Of a stretch of DNA of 64,000 nt, positions 36,640 through 46,499 are shown in pieces. This DNA is from Alphaproteobacteria bacterium (lineage in GTDB: Bacteria; Pseudomonadota; Alphaproteobacteria; UBA8366; Aestuariispiraceae), in assembly GCA_030065235.1 (NCBI GenBank), contig JASJDC010000003.1:310001-374000 (forward strand), written 5' to 3'. Under the pieces are notes generated by a model. The model searched no databases, was not told where the DNA came from, and saw only the letters and a list, made by a program, of their open reading frames with translations. The translations under genes were made by a program, and so were the position numbers. The first letter of the stretch is position 1. The number at the start of each line of letters is the position of its first letter.

Positions 36640-37260
36640 TTATGTCCGAGACGTCGCCAACTTGATCGCGGCGCCTGTGAACAGGACGCCAAGCGCGCCG
36701 TCGATCCAGCGTCGCGCGCGCCGGTAGAATTGGATGACCGGCGCGGTCGAAAATGTGACCGCGTAGGCCGAATGCACGAGCAAGGATAGGGCCGTGGCGA
36801 TGACCACCAAGGAAATAGCGGCCCAAGTCGGTGCGCCGGCGCCCAGCCCGATCCCGACGATCGCGATCCATTGCAGGGCGGCCTTTGGGTTGGTGATTTG
36901 AATGACCACGCCCCGCCAGAACAAGTTGCCCCCTTGTGCGGCCCGCGTGGCGGCTTTCTCATCCGGGGTCATCGCCGACCGGAAGGCCTTATAGGCCAGG
37001 AAAAGCAGATAGCCCGCGCCAATTATTTTGATCACGAACAGAACCTGCGCATAGGCGGAAACCAAAGCGGTCAATCCCGTGACGGTCAGCGTCGCCCAAA
37101 GTCCCGTTCCGGCGCCCACGCCAAGCGCTAGGGCCGTTCCCTGCCGCCGTCCGCGCTCCATCGACGTCCCGATGATCGCGAGGATGTTCGGACCGATGGC
37201 GATGAAACCGGCTGAGAAAATGCCCAGCGCAAGGAGAAGATTGGCGAGGTCGTCCGACAT
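36640..37260 (-). CDS. LysE/RhtB family exporter
   Basis: A 206-residue membrane protein with about six helices and the family motif GPNILAIIGTSMERGRRQGTALALGVGAGTGLW near the N-terminus. NPKAALQWIAIVG is the second conserved region. It probably exports amino acids or related compounds. AGGAGA about ten bases upstream of the ATG at 37260 decides the start. It lies downstream of the FAD monooxygenase on the same strand. Confidence 0.9.
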   Translation of the reverse strand: MSDDLANLLLALGIFSAGFIAIGPNILAIIGTSMERGRRQGTALALGVGAGTGLWATLTVTGLTALVSAYAQVLFVIKIIGAGYLLFLAYKAFRSAMTPDEKAATRAAQGGNLFWRGVVIQITNPKAALQWIAIVGIGLGAGAPTWAAISLVVIATALSLLVHSAYAVTFSTAPVIQFYRRARRWIDGALGVLFTGAAIKLATSRT

Positions 37261-37306
37261 GGTCGTGTTTCTCCTGGTTCGATGGCGCCGGAGCGTTGTA
37301 CGCCTT

Positions 37307-39097
37307 TCAGCCCTTATGATGCGCCGGCGCGAGGCCATAGACCGGGGTCGACAAGCCTGCTTCACGCGCCTTCAATTGTAGAGCCAGGAACTGCGAATAG
37401 TGGCGGGATTGATGCAGGTTGCCGCCATGGAACCAAAGCGCTTCTTGCTGGGTCGGCTTCCACATATTCCGCAGTTCGCCCTCCCACGGGCCCGGGTCTT
37501 TGGTGGTGTCCGAGCCGAGGCCCCAGCACTTGCCGACCTTATCGGCGACCTCTTGGCTGATCAGTTGCGCCGCCCAACCGTTCATCGAGCCGTAGCCGGT
37601 GGCGAAGACTACCAAATCCGCGGGAACTTCTTCGCCATCGACGACGATGCCGTTCTCGGTGAAACGCTCCGCCTGGCCGTGTTTCAGTTTGATCGAGCCG
37701 TTGGCCACCAATTCCGACGCGCCGACATCGATGTAGTAGCCGGAGCCGCGCCGCAGGTATTTCATGAACAGCCCGGTTTCGTCGGCCCCAAAATCAAGCT
37801 GGAAACCCGCTTTCTTGAGACGGTCATAATAGTCCGCGTCACGTTTTTTGATCTCGTCGCATTGCGCCTTTTGGATCGCCGGCAGCACCGCATACGGGAT
37901 TGAGGCGAAGATCAGGTCAGCCATGTCGGTGGTGACGCCGTTCGCGATCGCCTCCTCGGAATAAAGCGCGCCGAGCGCCAATTCCATGAGCGTGTCGGAC
38001 TTGACCACATGGGTGGTTGAGCGCTGTACCATGGTGACATCGGCGCCGGCCTCCCACAATGCGGCGCAAATATCGTGCGACGAGTTGTTCGAGCCGACCA
38101 CGACAACCTTTTTGCCGACATAGGCGTCCGGGCCCGGATGCTTGGAAGAGTGGTGCCATTCGCCCTTGAAAATATCACTGCCGGGCAGGTCCGGGACGTT
38201 CGGCACGCCGGACATGCCCGTCGCCAACACCAACTGTTTGGGCTTCAACACCACGGTCTCGCCGTCGCGATCCACGGTCACGGTCCATTCGCCTGTCGCT
38301 TCGTCATAGCTAGCCGACTGGGCCGTCGTTTTGGTCCAGTAGTTGAGTTCCATGATCTTGGTGTAGCTCTCCAGCCAATCGCCGATCTTGTCTTTCGGGC
38401 TGAAGACCGGCCAATGATCGGGGAAGGGCAGGTAGGGCAGATGGTCGTACCAGACCGGATCGTGGAGGCAGAGCGACTTGTAACGCTTGCGCCAACTGTC
38501 GCCGGGGCGTTCGTTCTTCTCGATGATGATGGTCGGCACACCTAGCCGGCGCAGCCGCGCGCCCAGCGCGATGCCGCCCTGGCCGCCGCCGATGATCACG
38601 ACATAGGGTTGTGTTTTGTAGCCAAGCTCCGCTTCTTCGCGCGCCTTCTTTTCGCCATAAGTCTCGCGATCCTTGAAGGCGCCGTGGGTGACGCCGGGAT
38701 CGCGTGTCTTCCCGGCATGCTCCTCATGACCCTTCAGCGCTTGCGCTGTGGTCATCAGCGTCCAACAGCCATCGTCTTTCAGGCGCACATGGCCCTTGCC
38801 GATCGCTGTCTCGGTCTCAAAAGTCAGCCAAGCTTCGGTGACGCCGTCCGCCTCAGTCGCTTCGCCGTCGATGCGCCAGTTCGTCGGGCGGATGTCCGCC
38901 AGGGTCGTCGCCGCCATCTCGCCGATCGCGTCGCGGCCCTCCATGGTCTTGATGTTCCAGGTGAAGGCGATCAGGTCGCGCCAATAACAGTCTTCCCCGA
39001 ACAGCCCCTTGATCGCCTCGACGTCCTGAGCTTCCAAGGCGCTGGCGAAACTATCCAACCATGTCCTGACTTTGCCGCTTGGCGCGATCGCATCCAT
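37307..39097 (-). CDS. FAD-dependent monooxygenase with N-terminal NTF2-like domain
   Basis: At 596 residues it joins two parts. Residues 1-125 look like a SnoaL/NTF2-type fold (WLDSFASALEAQDVEAIKGLFGEDCYWRDL). Residues 160 on are a flavin monooxygenase of the YUCCA/FMO type: the FAD motif is IIGGGQGG (168-175), the FMO-type motif starts at FKGEWHHSSKHP (310) and the NADPH motif is VVGSNNSSHD, less canonical than GxGxxG. ATGY (FATGYGSMNG) is intact. A GGGAGG ribosome site precedes the ATG. The substrate is unknown; organic heteroatom oxidation or Baeyer-Villiger chemistry are options. Confidence 0.88.
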   Translation of the reverse strand: MDAIAPSGKVRTWLDSFASALEAQDVEAIKGLFGEDCYWRDLIAFTWNIKTMEGRDAIGEMAATTLADIRPTNWRIDGEATEADGVTEAWLTFETETAIGKGHVRLKDDGCWTLMTTAQALKGHEEHAGKTRDPGVTHGAFKDRETYGEKKAREEAELGYKTQPYVVIIGGGQGGIALGARLRRLGVPTIIIEKNERPGDSWRKRYKSLCLHDPVWYDHLPYLPFPDHWPVFSPKDKIGDWLESYTKIMELNYWTKTTAQSASYDEATGEWTVTVDRDGETVVLKPKQLVLATGMSGVPNVPDLPGSDIFKGEWHHSSKHPGPDAYVGKKVVVVGSNNSSHDICAALWEAGADVTMVQRSTTHVVKSDTLMELALGALYSEEAIANGVTTDMADLIFASIPYAVLPAIQKAQCDEIKKRDADYYDRLKKAGFQLDFGADETGLFMKYLRRGSGYYIDVGASELVANGSIKLKHGQAERFTENGIVVDGEEVPADLVVFATGYGSMNGWAAQLISQEVADKVGKCWGLGSDTTKDPGPWEGELRNMWKPTQQEALWFHGGNLHQSRHYSQFLALQLKAREAGLSTPVYGLAPAHHKG

Positions 39098-39235
39098 ATT
39101 GACCTCCCATTTGCATTGGCGTCCGCATCGGATTGGTTCCGATTTCCACTTTGTCCTTTAGTATGTCGCAAGACCAAGCGCGTCACAACAAGACTGGGCG
39201 CGGCTGATGCGCCCGGCGCCGGACGACGCCATGAC

Positions 39236-39541
39236 TTAGGCCGTGGATATCAGCCGACGCCCCGCAGAGAAGACCTGTCGCCATTCGATGATGGAATAGG
39301 ATTTGCGCAGTCCGGTCGGCCAAAAAGGGTCTTCCCGGACCAGTCGTTCGGCGTCCGCCTTGCTTTCAACCGATACGACCCACAGCCCGTCCCGACCTTG
39401 GCTTGAGACATCGACTAAGGGGCCTGCCGCATCAATGCCGGCCGCGTTTCGCTCCAGGAAGGCGAGATGCTCCGACATGTATGTCTTGCGGATATCAGGA
39501 TCCGCGTCCGGCGCGTCTTCGAATAGGATGATGAACGTCAT
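39236..39541 (-). CDS. YciI-like protein
   Basis: A 101-residue ferredoxin-like-fold protein: MTFIILFEDAPDADPDIRKTYMSEHLAFLERN, then AGPLVDVSSQGRDGLWVVSVESKADAERLVREDPF. It keeps the His (SEHLAF) and Asp (EDPF) typical of YciI-like proteins, whose activities are mostly unknown. It is divergent from a LysR gene 88 bases away, the probable regulator. Confidence 0.82.
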   Translation of the reverse strand: MTFIILFEDAPDADPDIRKTYMSEHLAFLERNAAGIDAAGPLVDVSSQGRDGLWVVSVESKADAERLVREDPFWPTGLRKSYSIIEWRQVFSAGRRLISTA

Positions 39542-39629
39542 GGCAGGTCCTCCGTCTCTCTGAATTCTTCATCCTATCCCAGCGCAAAGGATGGTTGCGG
39601 CCATATCTGCGCCGAACTAGGCTGCAAAA

Positions 39630-40505
39630 ATGCAGGCTGTGAACTGGGATGATCTCAAGTGCCTATTGGCGCTGCATCGCAAGGACGGTTTCTCCGATGC
39701 GGGCCGGTCGCTCGGCGTGAGCGAGACGACCGTGGCCCGGCGCGTGCGCCGGTTGGAGCAGCGCCTGGAAGTCTCGCTCTTCATACGCAATGGTGCGGGC
39801 GGGTATGATCCTACCGACGAGGCGTTGGCGATCATTTCTCACGCCGAAGCGGTTGAGCGTGAGATTGGCGCGATACGGGAATTGGCGGGACAAGCGGCTG
39901 AGCGCGCGCAGGGCGTCGTCAGCATCAGTTCTGTTCCCTTCATCATAAATCGGTTCTTGGTGCGCCATCTTGCGGCGTTTCAGGTGGATCATCCGGCGCT
40001 GAGCATCGAACTGGCGCCGGAACCGGGCAATGTCGATCTAAGCAAGCGCGCCGCCGATCTGGCTATAAGGTTCTCCCGCCCGACTCATGGAGGGCTCAAA
40101 ATCAAGGCTCGGAAGCTGGGGACGTTGTCCTTCGATCTCTATTGCTCCGCTGGCCACGCACCGGGACACGAGAGCGAGCTCAAGTGGATTGGCTATGACG
40201 ACGCGCATGCGAGCCTGCCGCAGGCGCGCTGGATCGAGGCGGAGATCGCCGGATCGGCGGCCGAGAAGACCGCGTTGCGCGTCGCGGATCTCGAGACTGC
40301 CCTAGAAGCGGCCGCCGGCGGCGCCGGAAAGACGTTCTTGCCGGTTGCTGTTTGCGGCGACGACCGGCGTCTGCGCCTTGTATCCAAGGGACGTGCGCCG
40401 AAACGCCTAAGCCGCGACGTCTGGCTGCTGTCGCACACCGACCAGGCCGGGCGCGCGTCTGTCGAGGCTGCTTCGGCTTGGCTCGCCGCTTTACCTTGGC
40501 GCTAG
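39630..40505 (+). CDS. LysR family transcriptional regulator
   Basis: The 291-residue regulator opens QAVNWDDLKCLLALHRKDGFSDAGRSLGVSETTVARRVRRLEQRLEVSLF, a LysR helix-turn-helix, followed by an effector domain (GVVSISSVPFIINRFLVRHLAAFQVDHP). It is divergent from the YciI-like gene. The upstream arrangement suggests control of that gene and perhaps the monooxygenase beyond it. Confidence 0.92.
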   Translation: MQAVNWDDLKCLLALHRKDGFSDAGRSLGVSETTVARRVRRLEQRLEVSLFIRNGAGGYDPTDEALAIISHAEAVEREIGAIRELAGQAAERAQGVVSISSVPFIINRFLVRHLAAFQVDHPALSIELAPEPGNVDLSKRAADLAIRFSRPTHGGLKIKARKLGTLSFDLYCSAGHAPGHESELKWIGYDDAHASLPQARWIEAEIAGSAAEKTALRVADLETALEAAAGGAGKTFLPVAVCGDDRRLRLVSKGRAPKRLSRDVWLLSHTDQAGRASVEAASAWLAALPWR

Positions 40506-40538
40506 CGTGAAGCGGTTTTGAGCGGCTCGTTTGCGTCC

Positions 40539-42080
40539 CTAGGAAGAGGCGGAAAATGTTGCTGCATATTGCTCCCGCAGCAGCGCCTTTTGCACCTTGC
40601 CCATGGTGTTGCGCGGCAGTTCATTGACGACGAACAGGGCCTTGGGCTGTTTGAAGCGGGCGATTTTCGGGGCGATAGCCTCGGCGATGGCGGCGGTCGT
40701 GAGGTTTCGCTCGGGCTCCGGCGCCAGAACGCCGACGACGCCCTCGCCAAAATCGGGATGCGGCACGCCGATCACCGCCGATTCCAGAACGCCTTCCTGA
40801 TCGTCCAAGAGAAGCTCGATTTCCTTCGGATAGATGTTATAGCCCCCGGAAATGATCAGGTCTTTCGACCGGCCGACGATCTGCAGGTAGCCGTCTTCGT
40901 CGATCTGACCGAGATCGCCGGTGCGGAAGAAACCGTCCGCGCTGAATTCCTCCGCGGTCTTTTCCGGCATATTCCAATAGCCGATGAAGACATTCGGACC
41001 GCGCACTTCGATTTCGCCGATGGCGCCCGATTCGGCGTCGCCGCCGTTGTCATCTCCGTCGTTACGACCGGCGATCCGCAGCTCGACGCCGGGCAAGGGT
41101 TTTCCGACCGTTCCCGGCTTGCGATCGCCGTCATACGGGTTGGACGCGATCATGTTGGTTTCCGTCATGCCGTAGCGCTCTAGAATCCGATGCCCGGTGC
41201 GGGCCTCGAAGGCGCGGTGCGTCTCCGCCAGCAACGGCGCGCTGCCAGAGACGAACAGCCGTATATGCGCGACCAAATCGCGGCTCAGCCGCGGATCGTC
41301 CAGCAGCCGCGTATAGAAGGTCGGCACGCCCATCATCACCGTGGCCCTAGCGAGGCCGGAGATCATGGCGTCGGCGTTGAAGCCGGGCAGAAAGATCATC
41401 CGGCCTCCCGCCAGCAAACTGACATTGGTGGCGACGAACAACCCATGCGTGTGAAAGATGGGCAGGGCGTGGAGAAGCGCGTCGGACTGATCGAAGGCCC
41501 ATGCGCGGGTCAGCGCCTCGGCGTTGGACAGGAGGTTGCCCTGGGTCAGCATCGCCCCCTTAGAGCGCCCGGTGGTGCCCGACGTGTACAGAAACGCCGC
41601 CAAATCCGCCGCGGTGCGCGCCCTAGTCTCATAGCGTGTGGGTTTGGCTGAAGCCGACTCCGGCAAACCGCCTGAGCCGTCGCCGGACAGCGTCAGCAGC
41701 GTTGCGCCGGCCTGAGTCGCGATCGGATTGAGGCTCGGCTCAGACTTGGGGTCGCAGATCAGCAGTTTGGGCGTTGCGTCGCGAACGAAATACGCCACTT
41801 CGTCCGATGTATAAGCGGTGTTGAGCGGCAGGAACACCACTCCGGATTGAACGCAAGCCGCGTATACGGCCAGCGCCCAGGGCGATTTCGCCGCCTGCAG
41901 GGCCAGCCGATCGCCAGGCCGAAGGCCGGCCGCGTCGATCACATGAGCAATCTGCGCCGCGCGCTGGAGGAAGGCGTCATAGGTCCAGACGTCGCCGGTC
42001 GGGAGCTCGAGAAAGGGGCGCTCGCTGCCGATATGCGGACCAAAGAGCGCGTCGAACAGTGTATTTGTCATCGCTTTCAA
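40539..42080 (-). CDS. matB: Malonyl-CoA synthetase
   Basis: The 513-residue acyl-adenylate enzyme ligates malonate to CoA with ATP. Motifs: FLYTSGTTGRSKGAML (P-loop-like A3), RYGMTETNM (A5), GYLQIVGRSKDLIISGGYNIYP (A8) and NTMGKVQKALLREQY with the catalytic Lys (A10). Similarity in the N-terminal part (RPFLELPTGDVWTYDAFLQRAAQIAHV) is to MatB. The start is 42080, or the ATG nine bases later. It ends the matPQMAB operon, so the malonyl-CoA it makes feeds the decarboxylase encoded just upstream. Confidence 0.93.
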   Translation of the reverse strand: MKAMTNTLFDALFGPHIGSERPFLELPTGDVWTYDAFLQRAAQIAHVIDAAGLRPGDRLALQAAKSPWALAVYAACVQSGVVFLPLNTAYTSDEVAYFVRDATPKLLICDPKSEPSLNPIATQAGATLLTLSGDGSGGLPESASAKPTRYETRARTAADLAAFLYTSGTTGRSKGAMLTQGNLLSNAEALTRAWAFDQSDALLHALPIFHTHGLFVATNVSLLAGGRMIFLPGFNADAMISGLARATVMMGVPTFYTRLLDDPRLSRDLVAHIRLFVSGSAPLLAETHRAFEARTGHRILERYGMTETNMIASNPYDGDRKPGTVGKPLPGVELRIAGRNDGDDNGGDAESGAIGEIEVRGPNVFIGYWNMPEKTAEEFSADGFFRTGDLGQIDEDGYLQIVGRSKDLIISGGYNIYPKEIELLLDDQEGVLESAVIGVPHPDFGEGVVGVLAPEPERNLTTAAIAEAIAPKIARFKQPKALFVVNELPRNTMGKVQKALLREQYAATFSASS

Positions 42081-42095
42081 GCTTCCAAAGTTGTT

Positions 42096-43388
42096 CTATG
42101 ATCGGTTGACGAGAAGCGCTTCGACGGGGCCGGCGGCGATCACGGCGCCGTCGTGAGCATGCCGTTCGTGATTCGTCTCGACCCGCGCCGGGTCGTATAG
42201 ATAGTTGACCATCACCCCGGCGCTACGCGTGAGGCCCGCGCGCGAGGTGTCGGCCTGGGTGTGGAGCGCGTTCAGAATGGCGCCGTTCCCGAGGTGGAAC
42301 CGGGCGACCGGGTCGACCGGACGCCCGTCGGCCCGTTTCGCCTGCAGGAAATAGCGCGCGGCGAGGGTCTTCAGGGGGGCGTCTTGCGCGCGCAAGGACG
42401 TGAGGTCGCCGTCGAGCGCAGTCGACAGCGCGCCCTTGACCGCGCGCGCCGCCTCGTCCTCTTCGCGCGCAAGCCATTGGGCGAGGCCCGGCGCCGGCGA
42501 CAAAGTGACGAATGTCTCGAGATGCGGCAGTTCAGCCGAGAGGTCCGACACCACCTGTTTGATCAGCGAGTTGCCGAAGGACACGCCTTTCAGGCCGGCC
42601 TGGCAATTGGAGATCGAATAGAACACGGCGGTTGTCGCCTCATCCACCGCCATCGGCCGGCGGTCTTCCGACAACAGGGACTGGATCGACGACGGCGTGG
42701 ATTTGGTCAGCGCCACCTCAACGAAGACCAGCGGTTCATCCGGCATCGCAGGATGGAAGAAGGCGAAGCAACGCCGGTCCTCAGGATGCAACCGTCGACG
42801 CAACTCGTCCCATGTGCTGATTTCATGCACCGCTTCATAGGCGATGATCTTCTCGAGGATCTGCGCCGGGCTCGACCAGTCCACCCGCCGCAAGACAAGG
42901 AAACCGCGATTGAACCAGGACGCAAATAGATTGGCGAAATCGAGGTCGGTCCGTGCGAAAGACGGGCGCTCAGTCAGTGCGGCCAGGAGGTCGGCGCGCA
43001 TCGCGACAAGGTCGGCCGTCGCCCCCGGCGCGCAATTGAGTCGCCGCAGCAACTCTTGCCGCCGCGGCTCGGCGGCCTTGAGAAGTTTGCGCAACGAGGG
43101 GGCGCCGCGGTCGTCGCGATAGGCGCGCGCGGCGGTTTCTGCGACGCCGGCGTCGATATCGAGGTCTTCGGTCAGAAAGTTGAAAAAGGCGGTCCGTCCC
43201 TCAGCGTCCAGGCCGCGATAGCTTTCCAGAACCGCGGCGGCGAGCCGCATTCCGGACACTTCGCCGCGCCCGCTGAGCAATTCTTCGCAAAGCGTTTCAA
43301 TCGGCGCGCTCGCCATCGAGGCCGGACGCCAAGCGCGACGTTCGAACAATGAGGACAGCAAGTCCTGAAGCAGGGCGCCGGGCGTCAT
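42096..43388 (-). CDS. matA: Malonyl-CoA decarboxylase
   Basis: A 430-residue enzyme that converts malonyl-CoA to acetyl-CoA and CO2. Recognisable are the helical N-terminal domain (RTAFFNFLTEDLDID) and the GNAT-like catalytic domain with CFAFFHPAMPDEPLVFVEVALT, FYSISNCQAGLKGVSFGNSLIKQV and FVTLSPAPGLAQWL. The start at 43388 overlaps the TRAP permease stop (ATGA); longer frames upstream run inside that gene. It completes malonate use with matB. Confidence 0.95.
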   Translation of the reverse strand: MTPGALLQDLLSSLFERRAWRPASMASAPIETLCEELLSGRGEVSGMRLAAAVLESYRGLDAEGRTAFFNFLTEDLDIDAGVAETAARAYRDDRGAPSLRKLLKAAEPRRQELLRRLNCAPGATADLVAMRADLLAALTERPSFARTDLDFANLFASWFNRGFLVLRRVDWSSPAQILEKIIAYEAVHEISTWDELRRRLHPEDRRCFAFFHPAMPDEPLVFVEVALTKSTPSSIQSLLSEDRRPMAVDEATTAVFYSISNCQAGLKGVSFGNSLIKQVVSDLSAELPHLETFVTLSPAPGLAQWLAREEDEAARAVKGALSTALDGDLTSLRAQDAPLKTLAARYFLQAKRADGRPVDPVARFHLGNGAILNALHTQADTSRAGLTRSAGVMVNYLYDPARVETNHERHAHDGAVIAAGPVEALLVNRS

Positions 43389-44701
43389 ATCGCCGGCCCC
43401 AGCACCAATTCCGGCAGACCCGTCGCCAGCCACGGAAAGAGGCTGAGGATCACGATCGCGGCGACCATGCAGCCGACATAGGGCAGCGACCCTTTCAGGA
43501 TGGTCTTGAGCGGGATATCCGGCGCAATGCCGTTGATGACATAGAGGTTCAGCCCGACCGGCGGCGAGATCAGCCCGATTTCCATGTTGATCGTCAGAAT
43601 CACCGCGAACCAATAGGGATCGAACCCGGCCGACGTCACGATCGGCAACAGAATCGGGGCCGACATCAGGATCACCGCGACCGGCGGCAGGAAGAATCCG
43701 GCGATCAAGAGGAAGATGTTGATGAAGATCATCAGCACCCAAGGGTTGGCGTCCAGCGTGCCGATCCATTCTGCTATCGATTGTGTGATGAACAGGCTGG
43801 ACAGCATGTAGGAGAACACGCCGGCGGCCGCGATGATGAACAGGATCATCACGCTTTCTCGGGTGCTGTCGCGCAGGACCACCCACAGCGCCTTCGGGTT
43901 CCACAATTTATAGATGATAATGGCGATCGCCAGGCACAGCAGGGCGCCGACGGCCGCCGTCTCGGACGGTGTGGCGTAGCCGCCATACATGGCCACCAAC
44001 ACGCCAAGGATGATCAGGATGAAGGGAATGACCCGCGGCATGATCTCCAGCTTCTCGCGCAGCGAGAAGCGGCGCGCGCCGAGCACCGAGATGTCGCCAT
44101 GGCGCCAGGTGTCGTACAGCGACCAAGCCATGAACAAGGCGACGAGCAACAGGCCCGGAATGACCCCGGCCAGGAACAATCGGCCGATCGACGTCTCCGT
44201 CGCGATGCCATAGACGATCATCGTGACCGAAGGCGGGATCAGAATGCCCAGCGTGCCGCCGGCGGCGATCGATCCGGCCGCCACCCCGTCGGTGTAGCCG
44301 CGCTTGCGCATCTCCGGAATGCCCATCTTGCCGATCGCCGCACAGGTTGCAGGCGAAGAACCGGACATTGCGGCGAATAGCGCGCAGGCGCCCAGGTTGG
44401 AGACGACCAGCCCGCCCGGAACCCGGGTCAACCAACGGTCGAGCGCTTCATAAAGATCAGCGCCGGCGCGGGTCGATGCGATCGAGGCGCCCATGATGAT
44501 GAACATCGGGATCGACAACAGAGCGAAATTGTCCAACTTGCCGAATAGGATCTCCGGCATCAGTTCCAGCGACCGGGCGCCTTCGAAAATCAGGATGAAT
44601 CCGGCGGCGACGATCAGCAATCCGTTGGCGACGGAAACGCCGGAGAAAAGGACGCCGATGGTGACGATCGCCACCAGGACGCCAAGCAGAAGCGGGTCCA
44701 T
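43385..44701 (-). CDS. TRAP transporter large permease (DctM-type), malonate import
   Basis: The 438-residue protein has about twelve membrane segments in the DctM pattern: SIPMFIIMGASIASTRAGADLYEALDRW, MSGSSPATCAAIGKMGIPEM, then GGTLGILIPPSVTMIVYGIATETSIGRLFLAG. It uses the sodium or proton gradient to import the acid delivered by the periplasmic protein. Malonate is inferred from the matAB genes that overlap it. Confidence 0.94.
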   Translation of the reverse strand: MDPLLLGVLVAIVTIGVLFSGVSVANGLLIVAAGFILIFEGARSLELMPEILFGKLDNFALLSIPMFIIMGASIASTRAGADLYEALDRWLTRVPGGLVVSNLGACALFAAMSGSSPATCAAIGKMGIPEMRKRGYTDGVAAGSIAAGGTLGILIPPSVTMIVYGIATETSIGRLFLAGVIPGLLLVALFMAWSLYDTWRHGDISVLGARRFSLREKLEIMPRVIPFILIILGVLVAMYGGYATPSETAAVGALLCLAIAIIIYKLWNPKALWVVLRDSTRESVMILFIIAAAGVFSYMLSSLFITQSIAEWIGTLDANPWVLMIFINIFLLIAGFFLPPVAVILMSAPILLPIVTSAGFDPYWFAVILTINMEIGLISPPVGLNLYVINGIAPDIPLKTILKGSLPYVGCMVAAIVILSLFPWLATGLPELVLGPAI

Positions 44702-44704
44702 TTC

Positions 44705-45253
44705 TCAGTGCTCCAGCACGCCGTAATTCTTCTCGAGATCGACCGCCACAGCATAGAAATCTGCAATCAACTGCAGCAGAAACAGACCGAATCCGATCGG
44801 TATGGCGAGGTAGGGGATCCAAAGACGGACGCCCCAGACCGTGTCTGAGCGCCAGTTGCGCGACCACGCCTCGTACCATTGGTTGAAGCCGTAAAAGAGC
44901 ATCACGGCGATTACCGCGATACTGACCGCCAGGGTGGTCAGGATCAGCGCCTTGCGCGGTCCCGGCGGCAGCGCCATTGGCAGCAAGTCGACATTTACAT
45001 GGCCGCGCAACCGCTGGACATAGGGCAGTCCCAAGAGGGTTGCGGCGATCATCATGTAAATGACGGCCTCAGTCTGCCAGATCGTGCTTTGATTGAGGAT
45101 CGCACGGACATAAATCATCTGACAGGTGATCGCCACGGAAAGGACGATCAAGCCGGCGGCGAACCAGCCGCATAGCGTAGAGATCGCCCCGACGGCCCAG
45201 AGAAACCGATTGCGGCGATGAGGCAGAGCGGTCAGGTCGTCTGACGGCGACAT
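44705..45253 (-). CDS. TRAP transporter small permease (DctQ-type)
   Basis: A 182-residue protein with four membrane helices and the DctQ arrangement (VIYMMIAATLLGLPYVQRLRGHVNVDLLPMALPPGPRKAL). It forms the membrane complex with the large subunit; three bases separate the two genes. Confidence 0.92.
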   Translation of the reverse strand: MSPSDDLTALPHRRNRFLWAVGAISTLCGWFAAGLIVLSVAITCQMIYVRAILNQSTIWQTEAVIYMMIAATLLGLPYVQRLRGHVNVDLLPMALPPGPRKALILTTLAVSIAVIAVMLFYGFNQWYEAWSRNWRSDTVWGVRLWIPYLAIPIGFGLFLLQLIADFYAVAVDLEKNYGVLEH

Positions 45254-45341
45254 GGCTTTTTTCCTGACAATTTTTGGATGTTGGTTCAGTTACGGCGAAT
45301 GCCCCGCCGGAAACGCACGCGCTTCCGACGGGGCGCAGCGG

Positions 45342-46337
45342 CTATTCGACAGCGAGCGCCATATCGAGCAGCGCCTGGCCGTTCGGCGTGGATTCGACAA
45401 AGTTCGCATAGGAGGTCTTCTGCGCGATGTCGCGCCAGGCCTGGAACTCCTCCTGTGACATATACGCGATTTCGACGCCGGCTTTTTGGAACGACTCGAC
45501 CGAGGCGGCGTCCTGCTTCTTCGCTTCCGCCAGATAGTAGGCTTCAGCCTTTTCGGCGGCGGCATCGAGCGCGGCGCGCTGGGCGTCGGTCAGCTCTTCA
45601 TAGGCCGTCTTGTTCATCAATAGCGGCTGATACATGAACCACAGGGCGACATCGGCCGCCGGCGTATAGCATTTGACCTGCTCATAGATCCGGAAGGAGA
45701 CAAAGGACGAGGAGGAGGTGTTGGCCGCCTGCAGCACGCCGGTCTGCATCGCATTGTAGATCTCCGATGAGGCCATCGAGGCGATCGAGGCGCCGGCGCC
45801 CGCCAGCATTTGTTCGAACGCGCGACCGGCGGCGCGGGTCTGCAAGCCGACAACATGCTCCGGCGCCGTAATGCACCGATCCACCCCAACGAAACCGCCG
45901 GCCAGATAGCCGTGGACGAGGACGCGGACATCGTCTTCGGCCATCAGCTTTTCCAGTTCGCCCATGAACGGGCTCTCGTTCAAGCGGGCCGCATGATCGT
46001 GGTTTTTCACCAAGCCCGGCATGAGGGTCAGGTTGAATTCAGGCCGCTGTCCGCCAGCGTAGGACAAGGGGTAAACGGTCATATCCAACTGGCCGCGCGA
46101 CAGCGGTTTGTACTGCTCGCGTGGTTTGAACAGGGATTTCGACGGAAAGATCTTGATCGACAGGTCGACATCCGCCGCCGCGACTTCGTCGGCGACAATC
46201 TGCGCAACCTTATGGCGTACGTCGGCGGTGGACCATTGATGCGACAGGCGCAGTTCCTTGGCGACGGCTGGGTCGGCGGCAGGGGCGGCGGCTGCGACCG
46301 CAAGCGCGGCGGCGGCCGCGAGGAGCGTCGGTTTCAT
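45342..46337 (-). CDS. TRAP transporter periplasmic binding protein (DctP-type)
   Basis: The 331-residue protein has an Ala-rich signal peptide, then a DctP fold: LRLSHQWSTADVRHKVAQIVADEV, QYKPLSRGQLDMTVYPLSYAG and VGLQTRAAGRAFEQMLAGAGA, with the carboxylate-binding Arg in the QTRAAG region. It captures the dicarboxylate in the periplasm. It is the first gene of the leftward matPQMAB operon and is divergent from the GntR regulator. Confidence 0.93.
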   Translation of the reverse strand: MKPTLLAAAAALAVAAAAPAADPAVAKELRLSHQWSTADVRHKVAQIVADEVAAADVDLSIKIFPSKSLFKPREQYKPLSRGQLDMTVYPLSYAGGQRPEFNLTLMPGLVKNHDHAARLNESPFMGELEKLMAEDDVRVLVHGYLAGGFVGVDRCITAPEHVVGLQTRAAGRAFEQMLAGAGASIASMASSEIYNAMQTGVLQAANTSSSSFVSFRIYEQVKCYTPAADVALWFMYQPLLMNKTAYEELTDAQRAALDAAAEKAEAYYLAEAKKQDAASVESFQKAGVEIAYMSQEEFQAWRDIAQKTSYANFVESTPNGQALLDMALAVE

Positions 46338-46444
46338 GAGTATTCCTTCCTGAAGGTATGGTTGGCTCGGTCTCGAATGTCGTTGAGCGGCGCATTGACG
46401 CCGCTAATCTCAAGCTTGCTCCGCTATGAATTCAGAGTCAATGG

Positions 46445-46458
46445 TTTTGTATACAAAA
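46445..46458. promoter_or_regulatory. Palindromic operator between matR and the malonate operon
   Basis: TTTTGTATACAAAA is a perfect 14-bp palindrome. Its core TTGTATAC matches the MatR-type operator described for rhizobial malonate operons, and FCD-family GntR regulators generally bind TTGTATACAA-like sites. It sits 42 bases before matR and about 107 bases from the binding-protein start. Confidence 0.75.
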
Positions 46459-46499
46459 ATACGCTTGTGGAATTCGTTATAGGATAATATTGTATGTGA

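Noticed and set aside
43389-43904. N-terminal extension of malonyl-CoA decarboxylase by 172 codons
   Set aside because: The extension overlaps the TRAP permease gene in another frame; the ATG at 43388 overlaps the permease stop and gives a normal family length.
43349-44380. 343-codon + strand frame opposite the TRAP large permease
   Set aside because: Extremely rich in His, Asp, Gln and Arg, the usual mirror of a membrane protein gene.
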